From the NCBI GenBank assembly GCA_019112635.1, contig DXIX01000015.1:1-64000 (forward strand): a stretch of DNA of 64,000 nucleotides, given 5' to 3'. Source of the stretch: Candidatus Blautia intestinigallinarum. Its GTDB lineage: Bacteria > Bacillota > Clostridia > Lachnospirales > Lachnospiraceae. Within the stretch, counting starts at the first letter, position 1. Each line of letters starts with the position of its first letter. Positions 30,861-39,804 of this stretch are shown here, in pieces. A model generated the notes under the pieces. It was given only the letters and a program-made list of their open reading frames with translations, made no database searches and was not told the DNA's origin. The position numbers were made by a program, and so were the translations under genes.

Positions 30861-30894
30861 GGGCTCATCAAGAAACGAGACAGGAGGTACAAAT

Positions 30895-32739
30895 ATGAAT
30901 CAAGAAGAATTCTGTGAACAGACAGGCCTTGAGAAAGTTCCTGTATATTGGGACCGCAGATACACGAAAAACCTGGATAAGCTCTCAAAACCTATCTATA
31001 CTGTCAAGTTGGAAGAAGACGTAGAAGTGGTGTTAAGAGACGGAACCAAAACTTATGTGGATGTATATCACCCGGCAGAGCTGGACAGAGCCCCCTCTTT
31101 GATCGCTTACTCTGCATACGGAAAGAAAATGCAGCGTATGCGTCACGGATCTCTGCCGGGATCTTCCAACTATTTTGACCATAGTCTGGAAGCCGGTGAT
31201 ATTGATTTCTTCGTAGAGAGAGGTTACACCTTCATCATTCCCGACGGGCGTGGTATCGGGCGCAGCGAAGGCGAATACCTTGGCGTTTACAATCCTCAGG
31301 AACAGGAAGACGTCTATGACTACGTAGAATGGGCCGGTACCGAGTGTCAGTGGAGCACAGAGAAAGTTGCTCTCCTTGGCTATTCCTATTTCGGCATTAT
31401 TCAGGCATTGGCTGCTGCTCTTCAGCCGCCTCACCTGGTATGTATCATGCCTTTAAGTTTCACAGACGACTATTATCAGCACGGTTATTATGGCGGTGTG
31501 GGCAACACTTACATGAACATGTACTGGGAGCTTTGCCCATCCAACAATCCGACCACCTGGACAAGCAAGATGATGTCCGAGGACGAGATGAAAGCTCTGA
31601 TCGAAGAAGTTCAGAAAGACCCGGATATCGCAATCAATACGTACTTTAACAAGATGTTCAACGTGTGGCCACCGAAATATCACACTTTCTATCTGGATTA
31701 CCTTCTCCATCCCCAGGAAGACGATTTCTGGCGCCCACGTTCCATGAAATATAAATACGACAAGATTAAAGTTCCTGTATATTTCAAATGCGGATGGTCT
31801 CCAAACGGACGTTGGTCTGCTCCGGTATTCAACGCTATGAATTCCAAGGAGCTCACCGTCTACAAACGCTGCGGCGTTATGGAGAACTACGGCGGAATGG
31901 AACTGCCCTACCGTTTCATGAACGAAGAGATGCTGCGCTGGTATGATTACTGGATGAAAGGCATCGATACCGGTATCGTAGATGAGCCTCCGATGAAACT
32001 GAATATCATCGGCCGCGGTTACCGCTATGAATATGAGTATCCTCTGGCAAGAACCCACTGGAAAAAACTGTATCTTCACACCTTCGGCAATCTGCGCTGG
32101 GAGCCTGTTCCAGAGGGAAATCTGCCGCCTGACAGCTTCACTCACCGTCCTCCACACATCACAACTGAAGTGGAGACACTGGTTTACCGCACAGACCGCC
32201 TGAGCCGTCCGACTGAGTTCACCGGACCGATCGAACTGCATCTGTGGGCATCCATCGACAGCACCGACGCCAACTTTATTGTCAAACTGTGGCAGATCAC
32301 ACCTGGCGGAACCAGACTGCCTATCTCCCGCTACGGCGCTCTGAAAGCAAGCTATCCTCTGGATGAGGAAAAGAGCGAGATTGGACGTCCGGTTCATGAT
32401 TACACCAAGAGAGTTCCGGTAACTCCAGGTGAGATCCGTGAGTATGTCATCGAGATCAACCCAATCGGTATGGTATTCCCGGCAGGATCTGCGATCGAGC
32501 TGGAAATCAAGGCAATGGATAACTACGAACCGCAGAGCGGCGCATGGCAGGCTAAGATGGATCACTTAGGACCGATCCCGAGCGCAACAACTGTCAACTA
32601 CAAGATTTACCGTGACAAGGATTATCCTTCCTATGTCCTGATGCCATATATCCCGGAGACACCGGAAGAACAATGGCTGCAGCCTATCGTTGATGATGAT
32701 ATCGTCATCGGAGGCAGCGGAAAAGGAAGTACTCACTAA
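30895..32739 (+). CDS. CocE/NonD (S15-like) alpha/beta-hydrolase, paralog B
   Basis: MNQEEFCEQTGLEKVPVYWDRRYTKNLDKLSKPIYTVKLEEDVEVVLRDG; LLGYSYFGIIQALAAALQPPHLVCIMP; clear paralog of 26528..28351. Start at 30895 (RBS AGGAGG). Confidence 0.88.
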   Translation: MNQEEFCEQTGLEKVPVYWDRRYTKNLDKLSKPIYTVKLEEDVEVVLRDGTKTYVDVYHPAELDRAPSLIAYSAYGKKMQRMRHGSLPGSSNYFDHSLEAGDIDFFVERGYTFIIPDGRGIGRSEGEYLGVYNPQEQEDVYDYVEWAGTECQWSTEKVALLGYSYFGIIQALAAALQPPHLVCIMPLSFTDDYYQHGYYGGVGNTYMNMYWELCPSNNPTTWTSKMMSEDEMKALIEEVQKDPDIAINTYFNKMFNVWPPKYHTFYLDYLLHPQEDDFWRPRSMKYKYDKIKVPVYFKCGWSPNGRWSAPVFNAMNSKELTVYKRCGVMENYGGMELPYRFMNEEMLRWYDYWMKGIDTGIVDEPPMKLNIIGRGYRYEYEYPLARTHWKKLYLHTFGNLRWEPVPEGNLPPDSFTHRPPHITTEVETLVYRTDRLSRPTEFTGPIELHLWASIDSTDANFIVKLWQITPGGTRLPISRYGALKASYPLDEEKSEIGRPVHDYTKRVPVTPGEIREYVIEINPIGMVFPAGSAIELEIKAMDNYEPQSGAWQAKMDHLGPIPSATTVNYKIYRDKDYPSYVLMPYIPETPEEQWLQPIVDDDIVIGGSGKGSTH

Positions 32740-32753
32740 AAGCATTCATTCCG

Positions 32754-32786
32754 GAAAAAGCCTGTACAATCGTATGGGCTTTTTCC
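32754..32786 (+). terminator. Intrinsic terminator after hydrolase B
   Basis: GGAAAAAGCC-tgtacaatcgtat-GGGCTTTTTCC. Confidence 0.65.
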
Positions 32787-32840
32787 CGTGTCTGTTTTAA
32801 AAAAATCCACACTGAGGCTCTCCTGCCCTCTTCCTGATAT

Positions 32841-32883
32841 AGATAAAAAAAGAATTCTGCTGTGCAGAATTCTTTTTTTATCT
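32841..32883. terminator. Bidirectional terminator, long perfect inverted repeat
   Basis: agataaaaaaagaattctgc-tgt-gcagaattctttttttatct. Confidence 0.85.
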
Positions 32884-32898
32884 ATACCCTATTTTTAT

Positions 32899-33795
32899 TT
32901 ACTCCAACAATTCCCCGTAAATATAACCGGTCTGGCCGTCATACTCGACCTGCACCCACTCGCCTTCTTCGCCCACGCGGGTAACCTCTTCGCCCGCCTG
33001 CGCACTGCCGATCACTTCAGAATCTGAGGATGCCTCCGCTCGAATATTGCAGCCCTCTTTCACTGTCATCGTATCTCCAGTCTCACTCTGCTCACCTTCG
33101 CCAAGCCCTTCCAGAAATGCTTTCAAATCCGGATCGGACTCCTGCGCTTTCTTGTAAGCGTCCTCAACCTGTTCAATCAGCTCCTTGACATCGTTCTCCT
33201 CAAGAAGCGAGTCCATATAGCTCTGAACCTCTTCGTCTTCCTCTGCATGGGAATAAATCTTCAGCTCACCCTCCGAGTCCTCTTTCACGTAAATCTGACT
33301 CAGAGCAGGAACCGGTGTATCAATTCCTGTACAGACATAATCATACTGGGCATATACAACATACTCGCCTTCGTTGAGGCCTTCCTTTGTATAAACCTCC
33401 AGATTCTCGTATCCTTCGATATACCGTGCATTGGTAATCTTCGATTCCTCTGTGGGATCCAGCTCATCTACCACATCACGAATTGCGTCCACATCTCTGG
33501 CACCCAGAGCATCGTAATAATTCTGAATCAATGCATTGACTTTCGGATACTTGTTTTTCTCCATGGGATTTGTACTTTCATTCTCCTCGTCTGTCTCCCC
33601 GCTATTTTCAGGAGAAGAAGGATCATTTCCCTTGCTATCCTCTGATGTCTCGTCCATGACCTGAGCTGCGTCACCCTTCATTGCGCTGGTACACGCACGG
33701 ACTCCAAAGAATAATCCAGCAATAATTATCAGAATCCCCGCACCCAGAAGGATGTAACGGAGGTTATCTGATAACCACTCTCTAAAATTATTCAA
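32899..33795 (-). CDS. Membrane-anchored protein with C-terminal SH3b domain
   Basis: Single TM (YILLGAGILIIIAGLFFGV), acidic linker, C-terminal TVKEGCNIRAEASSDSEVIGSAQAGEEVTRVGEEGEWVQVEYDGQTGYIYGELLE. A TTG start at 33795 fits RBS GGAGG better than the ORF-track ATG at 33825. Confidence 0.75.
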   Translation of the reverse strand: MNNFREWLSDNLRYILLGAGILIIIAGLFFGVRACTSAMKGDAAQVMDETSEDSKGNDPSSPENSGETDEENESTNPMEKNKYPKVNALIQNYYDALGARDVDAIRDVVDELDPTEESKITNARYIEGYENLEVYTKEGLNEGEYVVYAQYDYVCTGIDTPVPALSQIYVKEDSEGELKIYSHAEEDEEVQSYMDSLLEENDVKELIEQVEDAYKKAQESDPDLKAFLEGLGEGEQSETGDTMTVKEGCNIRAEASSDSEVIGSAQAGEEVTRVGEEGEWVQVEYDGQTGYIYGELLE

Positions 33796-33847
33796 GTTCT
33801 TGTCCTCCTTATGAATCGAACACACAGGTCATCCCTATCCTGTGCAG

Positions 33848-33919
33848 CACACCTGAAGGGAATCGAACCCCCGCACATGGTACCGGAAACCACTGCTCTA
33901 TCCACTGAGCTACAGGTGC
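33848..33919 (-). tRNA. tRNA-Arg(CCG), CCA not encoded
   Basis: Minus-strand cloverleaf GCACCTG TA GCTC AGTGGATA GAGC A GTGGT TTCCGGT ACCAT GTGC GGGGG TTCGATT CCCTT CAGGTGT G; anticodon CCG. Confidence 0.92.
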
Positions 33920-33922
33920 GTA

Positions 33923-33996
33923 ATGTTATAGTATGTCTGCCGAAGTCCTGACGGCCTTGCGGCAACTGTCAAATAACACCTTTCATACTATAACAT
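33923..33996. repeat. 13-bp inverted repeat flanking a 48-nt GC-rich spacer upstream of tRNA-Arg
   Basis: ATGTTATAGTATG (33923-33935) ... CATACTATAACAT (33984-33996); a TTGACA (minus) lies inside. Confidence 0.7.
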
Positions 33997-34088
33997 ATTT
34001 CCTTAAAAATGTAAAGCTTTTTTGGTTTTTCCTCCACTAAAGAGAAAAAAATTCTTCTAAACCCTGGTTTTTAGGGACTGATATGGAG

Positions 34089-34112
34089 AAAAATTGGGAT
34101 GATTCACCCCAA
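34089..34112 (-). terminator. Intrinsic terminator after DUF5688-like gene
   Basis: Minus TTGGGGTG-AAT-CATCCCAA-TTTTT. Confidence 0.8.
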
Positions 34113-34123
34113 AACCGCTTTTT

Positions 34124-34711
34124 TTAGTCCTGACTGTAAATACAGTCCTCCCGGACACTGTAGTAATAAACCTGGTATGACAGAATCTCCTGAGGCGGAA
34201 CCTGCGTGTCATTGACACTGCGCACCATCTCCCTCAGCTCTTCTCTCCCGCACCCGGCACTCTCCGGAACCAGAATACACTCGTGGACGCTGCTGGGGAG
34301 AATATAGAAATCCTCCTCCAACTGGCTTCCCAGCCTGTGCAGCAGCCCTGGGTACAGAATGACCGATGCCCCCAGAAATTTCTGTGCGTTGGTCAGAAGG
34401 TACATGGGCAGCCTGGAAGGCTCTCTGTGGAGCATAATTCCCATTTCCGCCTCAAGCCCTCGGATTACATCATCCAGCGGATGAAAACAGGCAGGACAGC
34501 TTCTGGGCGTGTTCACAGCCGCCAGTTCCTCCAGGCGTTCCAGATCCTTAGCCTCCTCCTGTGTAATCATCCTCCGCGGGCCTTCCTCTTCCTCCTTGAT
34601 GGAAAAGATAATCGCCAGATCCAGATAGGGAATGTGGGCGATTCTGCCAAGCAGCTCCTCATTCCGCTCATAATTGAGCAGATGATACCAGATTTTTTCT
34701 GTTTTTCTCAT
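34124..34711 (-). CDS. DUF5688-like protein, apparently short at N-terminus
   Basis: 195 aa; LLNYERNEELLGRIAHIPYLDLAIIF...MYLLTNAQKFLGASVILYPGLLHRLGSQLEEDFYILPSSVHECILVPE. Confidence 0.7.
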   Translation of the reverse strand: MRKTEKIWYHLLNYERNEELLGRIAHIPYLDLAIIFSIKEEEEGPRRMITQEEAKDLERLEELAAVNTPRSCPACFHPLDDVIRGLEAEMGIMLHREPSRLPMYLLTNAQKFLGASVILYPGLLHRLGSQLEEDFYILPSSVHECILVPESAGCGREELREMVRSVNDTQVPPQEILSYQVYYYSVREDCIYSQD

Positions 34712-34852
34712 ACATTCTCCTTTCCCGGCACATGCTTCGCAGACCGCACAGACAAAGCACGGCCGTCCTGATTTTGATCTGCAAGTGCCACAGGAGAAAG
34801 ATATTGATAAAAAATGATATGGGGGATTTATAAAGAATTGAAATGATGATAG

Positions 34853-34886
34853 AAAACAGGGCGGACATGAGATTCCGCCGCCCTGT
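34853..34886 (-). terminator. Intrinsic terminator after efp
   Basis: Minus ACAGGGCGG-...-CCGCCCTGT-TTTC. Confidence 0.75.
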
Positions 34887-34908
34887 ACACTTCAAAAGAA
34901 ATAGAAAA

Positions 34909-35466
34909 TTAAGCTCTGGACAGATATTCACCTGTTCTGGTATCAATCTTGATCACATCGCCCTGGTTTACGAACAACGGCACGTTGACGGTAGCTCCAG
35001 TCTCCACAGTAGCCGGTTTGGTTGCTCCCTGTGCGGTATCACCCTTGAATCCAGGCTCTGTCTCTGTCACTTCCAGTTCCACGAACAATGGTGCCTCAAT
35101 GGCGAATACATTGCCGTTGTGAGAACATACCTTCACGTTCTCATTCTCTTTTACAAACTTCAGAGCATCGCCCACGGTGTCTGCTGACAGAGCGATCTGC
35201 TCAAAAGTCTCATTATCCATGAAGTTATACATCTCGCCATCGAAATACAGATACTGCATATCCACACGCTCGATTCTTGCCTGCGGGAATTTCTCCGTAG
35301 GACGGAAAGATTTTTCCAAAACCGCGCCGGTGATAATGTTCTTATATTTGGTTCTTACAAACGCTGCGCCTTTTCCCGGTTTAACATGCTGGAATTCTAC
35401 AATCTGACATACATTTCCATCAATTTCCAGTGTAATTCCGTTTTTGAAATCGCCTGCTGAAATCAT
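34909..35466 (-). CDS. efp: Elongation factor P
   Basis: 185 aa, [43 protein letters not shown]. Confidence 0.97.
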   Translation of the reverse strand: MISAGDFKNGITLEIDGNVCQIVEFQHVKPGKGAAFVRTKYKNIITGAVLEKSFRPTEKFPQARIERVDMQYLYFDGEMYNFMDNETFEQIALSADTVGDALKFVKENENVKVCSHNGNVFAIEAPLFVELEVTETEPGFKGDTAQGATKPATVETGATVNVPLFVNQGDVIKIDTRTGEYLSRA

Positions 35467-35514
35467 ATATTTTCCTCCTTAATGTACACTTGACTATGTT
35501 TCATTCTATAATAT

Positions 35515-36048
35515 TCACTGGTTTTTTTCAACTGTTTTTTCACAGTTTTCCAGTTTCTTCTCAATTTCATCGATCAGATCGTCAAAAGGTTTCTCGCCTG
35601 TGACCACCTCAAGGTCCGCCATTTTCTCATAAATCGGCCCGCGGACCGCCAGAAGTTTTTTGATTCTCTCCGGCACATTTTCTCCGCCGTGAAAATTCCC
35701 GCTGTCCTGCAGACGCTTCGCCAGCGTCTCCACAGACGCCTTCAGATAAACCACCGTTCCCAGCTCTTTTAAGCACTTATGGTTCTGCTCCTGCAGCGGC
35801 AGTCCTGCTCCCACAGAGATCACACACTTCAGATCAATCTCCGCAAGCTCCTTGATCTGCGTCGTCTCCAGAGCACGGTAAAACGGCTCTCCGAACCTTG
35901 TATAGATCTCGTTGATACTCATCTTCATCTTTCTGACAATTTCTTTATCCACGTCCACGTATGGAAGACCCAGATCTTTGGCCAGACGTTTTCCCACTCT
36001 CTTTTTGCCAGAGCCGTTGAATCCTATGATTACAATATGATTCTTCAC
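35515..36048 (-). CDS. Shikimate kinase-like protein (atypical Walker A)
   Basis: 177 aa; GFNGSGKKRVGKRLAKDLGLPYVDVDKEIVRKMKMSINEIYTRFGEPFYRALET. Confidence 0.78.
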   Translation of the reverse strand: MKNHIVIIGFNGSGKKRVGKRLAKDLGLPYVDVDKEIVRKMKMSINEIYTRFGEPFYRALETTQIKELAEIDLKCVISVGAGLPLQEQNHKCLKELGTVVYLKASVETLAKRLQDSGNFHGGENVPERIKKLLAVRGPIYEKMADLEVVTGEKPFDDLIDEIEKKLENCEKTVEKNQ

Positions 36049-36548
36049 TCTCGCCCCTCCTCCTTCAGGTAAAAATGTAAAACTATTTTCTCCAGATATC
36101 TCTTGAGGACAATCTGGATTTCTTCTTTGGGATGAAGCGGTTTCACCAGAATATTTCTGATTCCGGCACGCTTCGCGCCCCAGATATCTGTGAAGAGCTG
36201 ATCCCCGATGAAGACAGTGCTTTTTCTGTCTGTCCCCATCAGATTCATCGCTCTCTCATAATTTTTCACAGATGGTTTGTGAGCATTCTCGATAAATTTC
36301 TGTCCCACCGGGCGGTTAAACGATTCCACTCTCTCCCGCTTGTTGTTGGACAGGAAACAGCACTGAAATCCCAGCTTTTTCAGCCTGGAGAACAGGCGCA
36401 GGGAACGCTCGTCCTGAGGCGCCCCATGGGGAACCAGGGTGTTGTCGATATCAAAAATCAATCCCCGGTATCCCTGCTCATACAGCCCCTCGTAATCTAC
36501 CGCATACGCGGAGTCCAGATACTCGTCTGGAAAAAAACACTGAAACAT
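36045..36548 (-). CDS. YqeG family HAD IIIA-type phosphatase
   Basis: 167 aa; GLIFDIDNTLVPHGAP; VFIGDQLFTDIWGAKRAGIRNILVKPL. Confidence 0.92.
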   Translation of the reverse strand: MFQCFFPDEYLDSAYAVDYEGLYEQGYRGLIFDIDNTLVPHGAPQDERSLRLFSRLKKLGFQCCFLSNNKRERVESFNRPVGQKFIENAHKPSVKNYERAMNLMGTDRKSTVFIGDQLFTDIWGAKRAGIRNILVKPLHPKEEIQIVLKRYLEKIVLHFYLKEEGRE

Positions 36549-36563
36549 AGACAGCCTCCCGTA

Positions 36564-37925
36564 TTACCGCTGTTCCAGCGGAACGTAAGCCACTTCTTCC
36601 ATCACGTTTTTGTAGGCAGGACGGATGATCTTATCCATGTTGATCAGCTCTTCCATGCGGTGTGCGCTCCAACCCACAATTCTCGCGATGGCAAACATCG
36701 GTGTGTAAAGCTCCAGCGGAAGATCCAACATACTGTACACAAAACCGCTGTAGAAGTCCACATTGGCGCTGACACCTTTGTAGATTCTGCGCTCATCCGC
36801 AATCACCTTCGGAGCCAGTCTCTCGATCATCGCGTACAGATTATAATCTTTCTGTCTGCCTTTCTCGATGGCCAGCTCTTTTACAAAGCCTTTAAATACC
36901 TCGGCACGGGGATCGGATACGGAATAGATCGCATGTCCCATTCCATAGATCAGGCCTTTCTGGTCAAAGACCTCCTTGTGCAGAAGCTTGCGCAGGTATG
37001 CCTCCACCTCTTCTTCGTCGTTCCAGTCTTTCACATGATGCTTCAGATCGTGAATCATCTTCACAACTTTCAGGTTCGCTCCGCCGTGTTTCGGTCCCTT
37101 CAAAGATCCCAAAGCAGCGGCAATCGCTGAGTATGTGTCTGTTCCGGAAGAAGAAACCACATGGGTGGTGAAAGTCGAGTTATTACCGCCGCCGTGCTCC
37201 ATATGAATCACCAGGGCCAGGTCCAGAATCTTCGCCTCCAGCTCTGTATATTTCTTATCCGGTCTTAACATCATGAGAATATTTTCTGCCGTGGAGAGTG
37301 AGCGGTCCGGGTGATGAATATAGAGACTCTTGCCTCTCTCATAGTGATTGTAGGCATGGTAAGCGTACACAGACAACAGCGGAAAGACACTGATCAGATT
37401 GATGCACTGGCGCAGCACGTTGGGCAGTGACACGTCATCCGGATTGTTGTCGTAGGAATACAGAGTCAGCACACATCTGGACAGCGCATTCATGATATCC
37501 TTGCTGGGTGCTTTCATGATCACATCCCGCACAAAATTTCTCGGCAGAGAACGTTGGCTCGCCAGAACTCTCTGGAAATCATCCAGCTGTTTTTCATCCG
37601 GAAGTTTCCCGAACAGCAGCAGATAAGTCATCTCCTCAAATCCATATCTGTGTTCTTTCAGAAATCCCTGGGTCAGCTCCTTGATGTTGATTCCACGGTA
37701 GAATAAGTTGCCCTCGCAGGGCACCTCCTTGCCATCCACTACTTTCACTGCCTGGACATTGGAGATTCTGGTAAGACCGGCCAGAACACCTTTTCCGTTG
37801 ACATCACGAAGCCCTCTCTTCACATCATATTTTCCATACAGATCCACATCAATCTTACTGTTCGCCTTGCAGATTTCTGTAAGCTGCTCAATCTCTGGTG
37901 TTACTCTCATATTAAATCCTGACAT
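36564..37925 (-). CDS. gltA: Citrate/2-methylcitrate synthase
   Basis: 453 aa; HMEHGGGNNSTFTTHVVSSSGTDTYSAIAAALGSLKGPKHGGAN; GMGHAIYSVSDPRA. Confidence 0.93.
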   Translation of the reverse strand: MSGFNMRVTPEIEQLTEICKANSKIDVDLYGKYDVKRGLRDVNGKGVLAGLTRISNVQAVKVVDGKEVPCEGNLFYRGINIKELTQGFLKEHRYGFEEMTYLLLFGKLPDEKQLDDFQRVLASQRSLPRNFVRDVIMKAPSKDIMNALSRCVLTLYSYDNNPDDVSLPNVLRQCINLISVFPLLSVYAYHAYNHYERGKSLYIHHPDRSLSTAENILMMLRPDKKYTELEAKILDLALVIHMEHGGGNNSTFTTHVVSSSGTDTYSAIAAALGSLKGPKHGGANLKVVKMIHDLKHHVKDWNDEEEVEAYLRKLLHKEVFDQKGLIYGMGHAIYSVSDPRAEVFKGFVKELAIEKGRQKDYNLYAMIERLAPKVIADERRIYKGVSANVDFYSGFVYSMLDLPLELYTPMFAIARIVGWSAHRMEELINMDKIIRPAYKNVMEEVAYVPLEQR

Positions 37926-37976
37926 TACTACGTCCCCTTTCTGTCTTTTAAATTTTCTTTTTTCTGTCTCCCTCCC

Positions 37977-38045
37977 AAAAAAAACGACCTCTATCTCGAT
38001 TGATCAGGCGCCGCGTCAAGGCGGCAACCACCTTTTTCTATTATA
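37977..38045 (-). promoter_or_regulatory. gltA promoter and structured leader with overlapping hairpins ending in U8
   Basis: Minus TATAAT then AGAAAAAGGTGGTTGCCGCCTTGACGCGGCGCCTGATCAATCGAGATAGAGGTCGTTTTTTTT. Confidence 0.55.
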
Positions 38046-38120
38046 CCATATAATTGCCATCCCGGTCTAGTCTAACTGTTCCGTAAATGCCCCTGCAGAC
38101 AGCTTTGCATCCTCTTCTCT

Positions 38121-38576
38121 TCAACCGGCAAAGGAAATCCCAAGCCTCTCCCACACGCCCAGAATTCCAAACACCGACCGTGCCGTGTAAGTCATCGGCT
38201 CCGTCTCCGGGAAGAAGAGTGACATCCGGTAAAAATAAAAGAGGAACAATCCGATTCCAAGAAGAATCAGCGGCCATTGCATCCAAAGGGTGCTTCTGCC
38301 CAGCAGATAACGGAATAAGACAAAGATCACTGCCATCAAAAAGGCAGGATAGATGAACGGATGAATGAGAAATGCTTCCCGAAATCTTCCCTCAAGAAAA
38401 AGGAATCCTGCCCGTGTCATCCCACAGGCAGGACAAGGAAGACCCGTGATTCCCCGGAACGGACAGACACTGATCCGCAGCAGGCCATTCATGAAAAGAA
38501 TGTAGCCGCCAATGATCAGCGCAGGCTGCCATCCCGTCTTGATATCCCGGTTGATACGCGTCCAGATCTTTTTCAT
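38121..38576 (-). CDS. DUF2752 family membrane protein
   Basis: 151 aa; CPFRGITGLPCPACGMTRAGFLFLEGRFREAFLIHP. Confidence 0.85.
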   Translation of the reverse strand: MKKIWTRINRDIKTGWQPALIIGGYILFMNGLLRISVCPFRGITGLPCPACGMTRAGFLFLEGRFREAFLIHPFIYPAFLMAVIFVLFRYLLGRSTLWMQWPLILLGIGLFLFYFYRMSLFFPETEPMTYTARSVFGILGVWERLGISFAG

Positions 38577-39790
38577 TTCTGACGGTAAGTGCTCAGAAAA
38601 TCCGCAAGTCTGTCTGTCGCTGTCTTTAAAAGCTCCACATCCGGCAGATATACAATCCGGAAATGATCCGGATTCGGCCAGTTGAATCCGCTTCCATTGA
38701 CGATAAGAACCTTCTTCTCCCTCAGAAGATCCAGAGCGAACTGCTCATCGTCAGTGATATGAAAACGCTCTGTGTCAAGCTTCGGGAAGATATAAAAGGC
38801 TGCCTTCGGTTTTACCACAGAGATTCCCGGAATCGCTTTCAGGGCATTGTAGATGCACTCTCTCTGCTCATAAATTCTTCCGCCCGGGCACAGATATTCC
38901 TTGGTGCTGTCAATGCAGTCCAAAGCCATTTTCACCACGCTCTGGGCCGGAACATTGGAGCAAAGTCTCATGGATGACAGAAGGACAAGCCCGTCAATAT
39001 AATCTTTTGCAATTTCTTTGTTTCCGCTTAAGACCATCCAGCCCAGACGGAATCCGGCCACCATGTGGGATTTGGACAGTCCGTTAAAGGTGACACAAAA
39101 CAGATCCGGCGCAAGGGAGGCGATGGAGACATGCTCCAGGCCATCCATCACCAGACGGTCATAAATCTCATCACAGAAGATGATCAGCTCATGCTCTCTG
39201 GCCACCTGGACAATCTGTTCCAGCACTTCCCTGGGATAGAGTGCCCCGGTCGGATTGTTCGGGTTGATCACAACAATCGCCTTGGTCTTATCCGTAATTT
39301 TTCTGCGGATATCATCCAGATCTGGATACCAGTCGGACTTCTCGTCACAGATATAATGAACCACATTTCCGCCGGACAGTGTGGCACTTGCAGTCCACAG
39401 AGAATAGTCCGGTGCCGGAATCAGGATCTCATCCCCGTCGTTCAACAGCGCCTGCATGGCAATGCTGATCAGTTCACTGACTCCGTTGCCGGTGTAGATA
39501 TCCTCACATCCCACGTTGGGCAGATTCTTCTTTTTGCAGTAGGACAGAATCGCCTCTCTCGCCTCAGACAATCCCTTTGAATCCGAATATCCCTGAGAGG
39601 ATTGAATTCTGTCCACCATCTCATCCAGAACCGCTTTGGGCGCTGAAAATCCAAAAGGATAGGGATTTCCGATATTCAGCTTCAAAACCTTTTCTCCCTG
39701 TGCCTCCATGGCGGCCGCCTGCGCCACCACCGGCCCCCGGATGTCATATGATACGTGATCCAATTTTGAAGATTTCTCAAAGGTTCTCAT
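38573..39790 (-). CDS. PLP-dependent aminotransferase (class I, AlaT-like)
   Basis: 405 aa; NPNNPTGALYPREVLEQIVQVAREHELIIFCDEIYDRLVMDG; FNGLSKSHMVAGFRLGWMV. Confidence 0.92.
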   Translation of the reverse strand: MRTFEKSSKLDHVSYDIRGPVVAQAAAMEAQGEKVLKLNIGNPYPFGFSAPKAVLDEMVDRIQSSQGYSDSKGLSEAREAILSYCKKKNLPNVGCEDIYTGNGVSELISIAMQALLNDGDEILIPAPDYSLWTASATLSGGNVVHYICDEKSDWYPDLDDIRRKITDKTKAIVVINPNNPTGALYPREVLEQIVQVAREHELIIFCDEIYDRLVMDGLEHVSIASLAPDLFCVTFNGLSKSHMVAGFRLGWMVLSGNKEIAKDYIDGLVLLSSMRLCSNVPAQSVVKMALDCIDSTKEYLCPGGRIYEQRECIYNALKAIPGISVVKPKAAFYIFPKLDTERFHITDDEQFALDLLREKKVLIVNGSGFNWPNPDHFRIVYLPDVELLKTATDRLADFLSTYRQK

Positions 39791-39804
39791 CTAATTCGCT
39801 CCTC

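Noticed and set aside
31453-32565. 370-aa minus-strand ORF
   Set aside because: Antisense to hydrolase B; low-complexity His/Cys-rich shadow ORF.
37984-38000. AGATAGAGG string upstream of gltA resembling the start of a lysine riboswitch
   Set aside because: The rest of the L-box consensus and its size are absent; the downstream gene is citrate synthase. Kept only as an unclassified leader.
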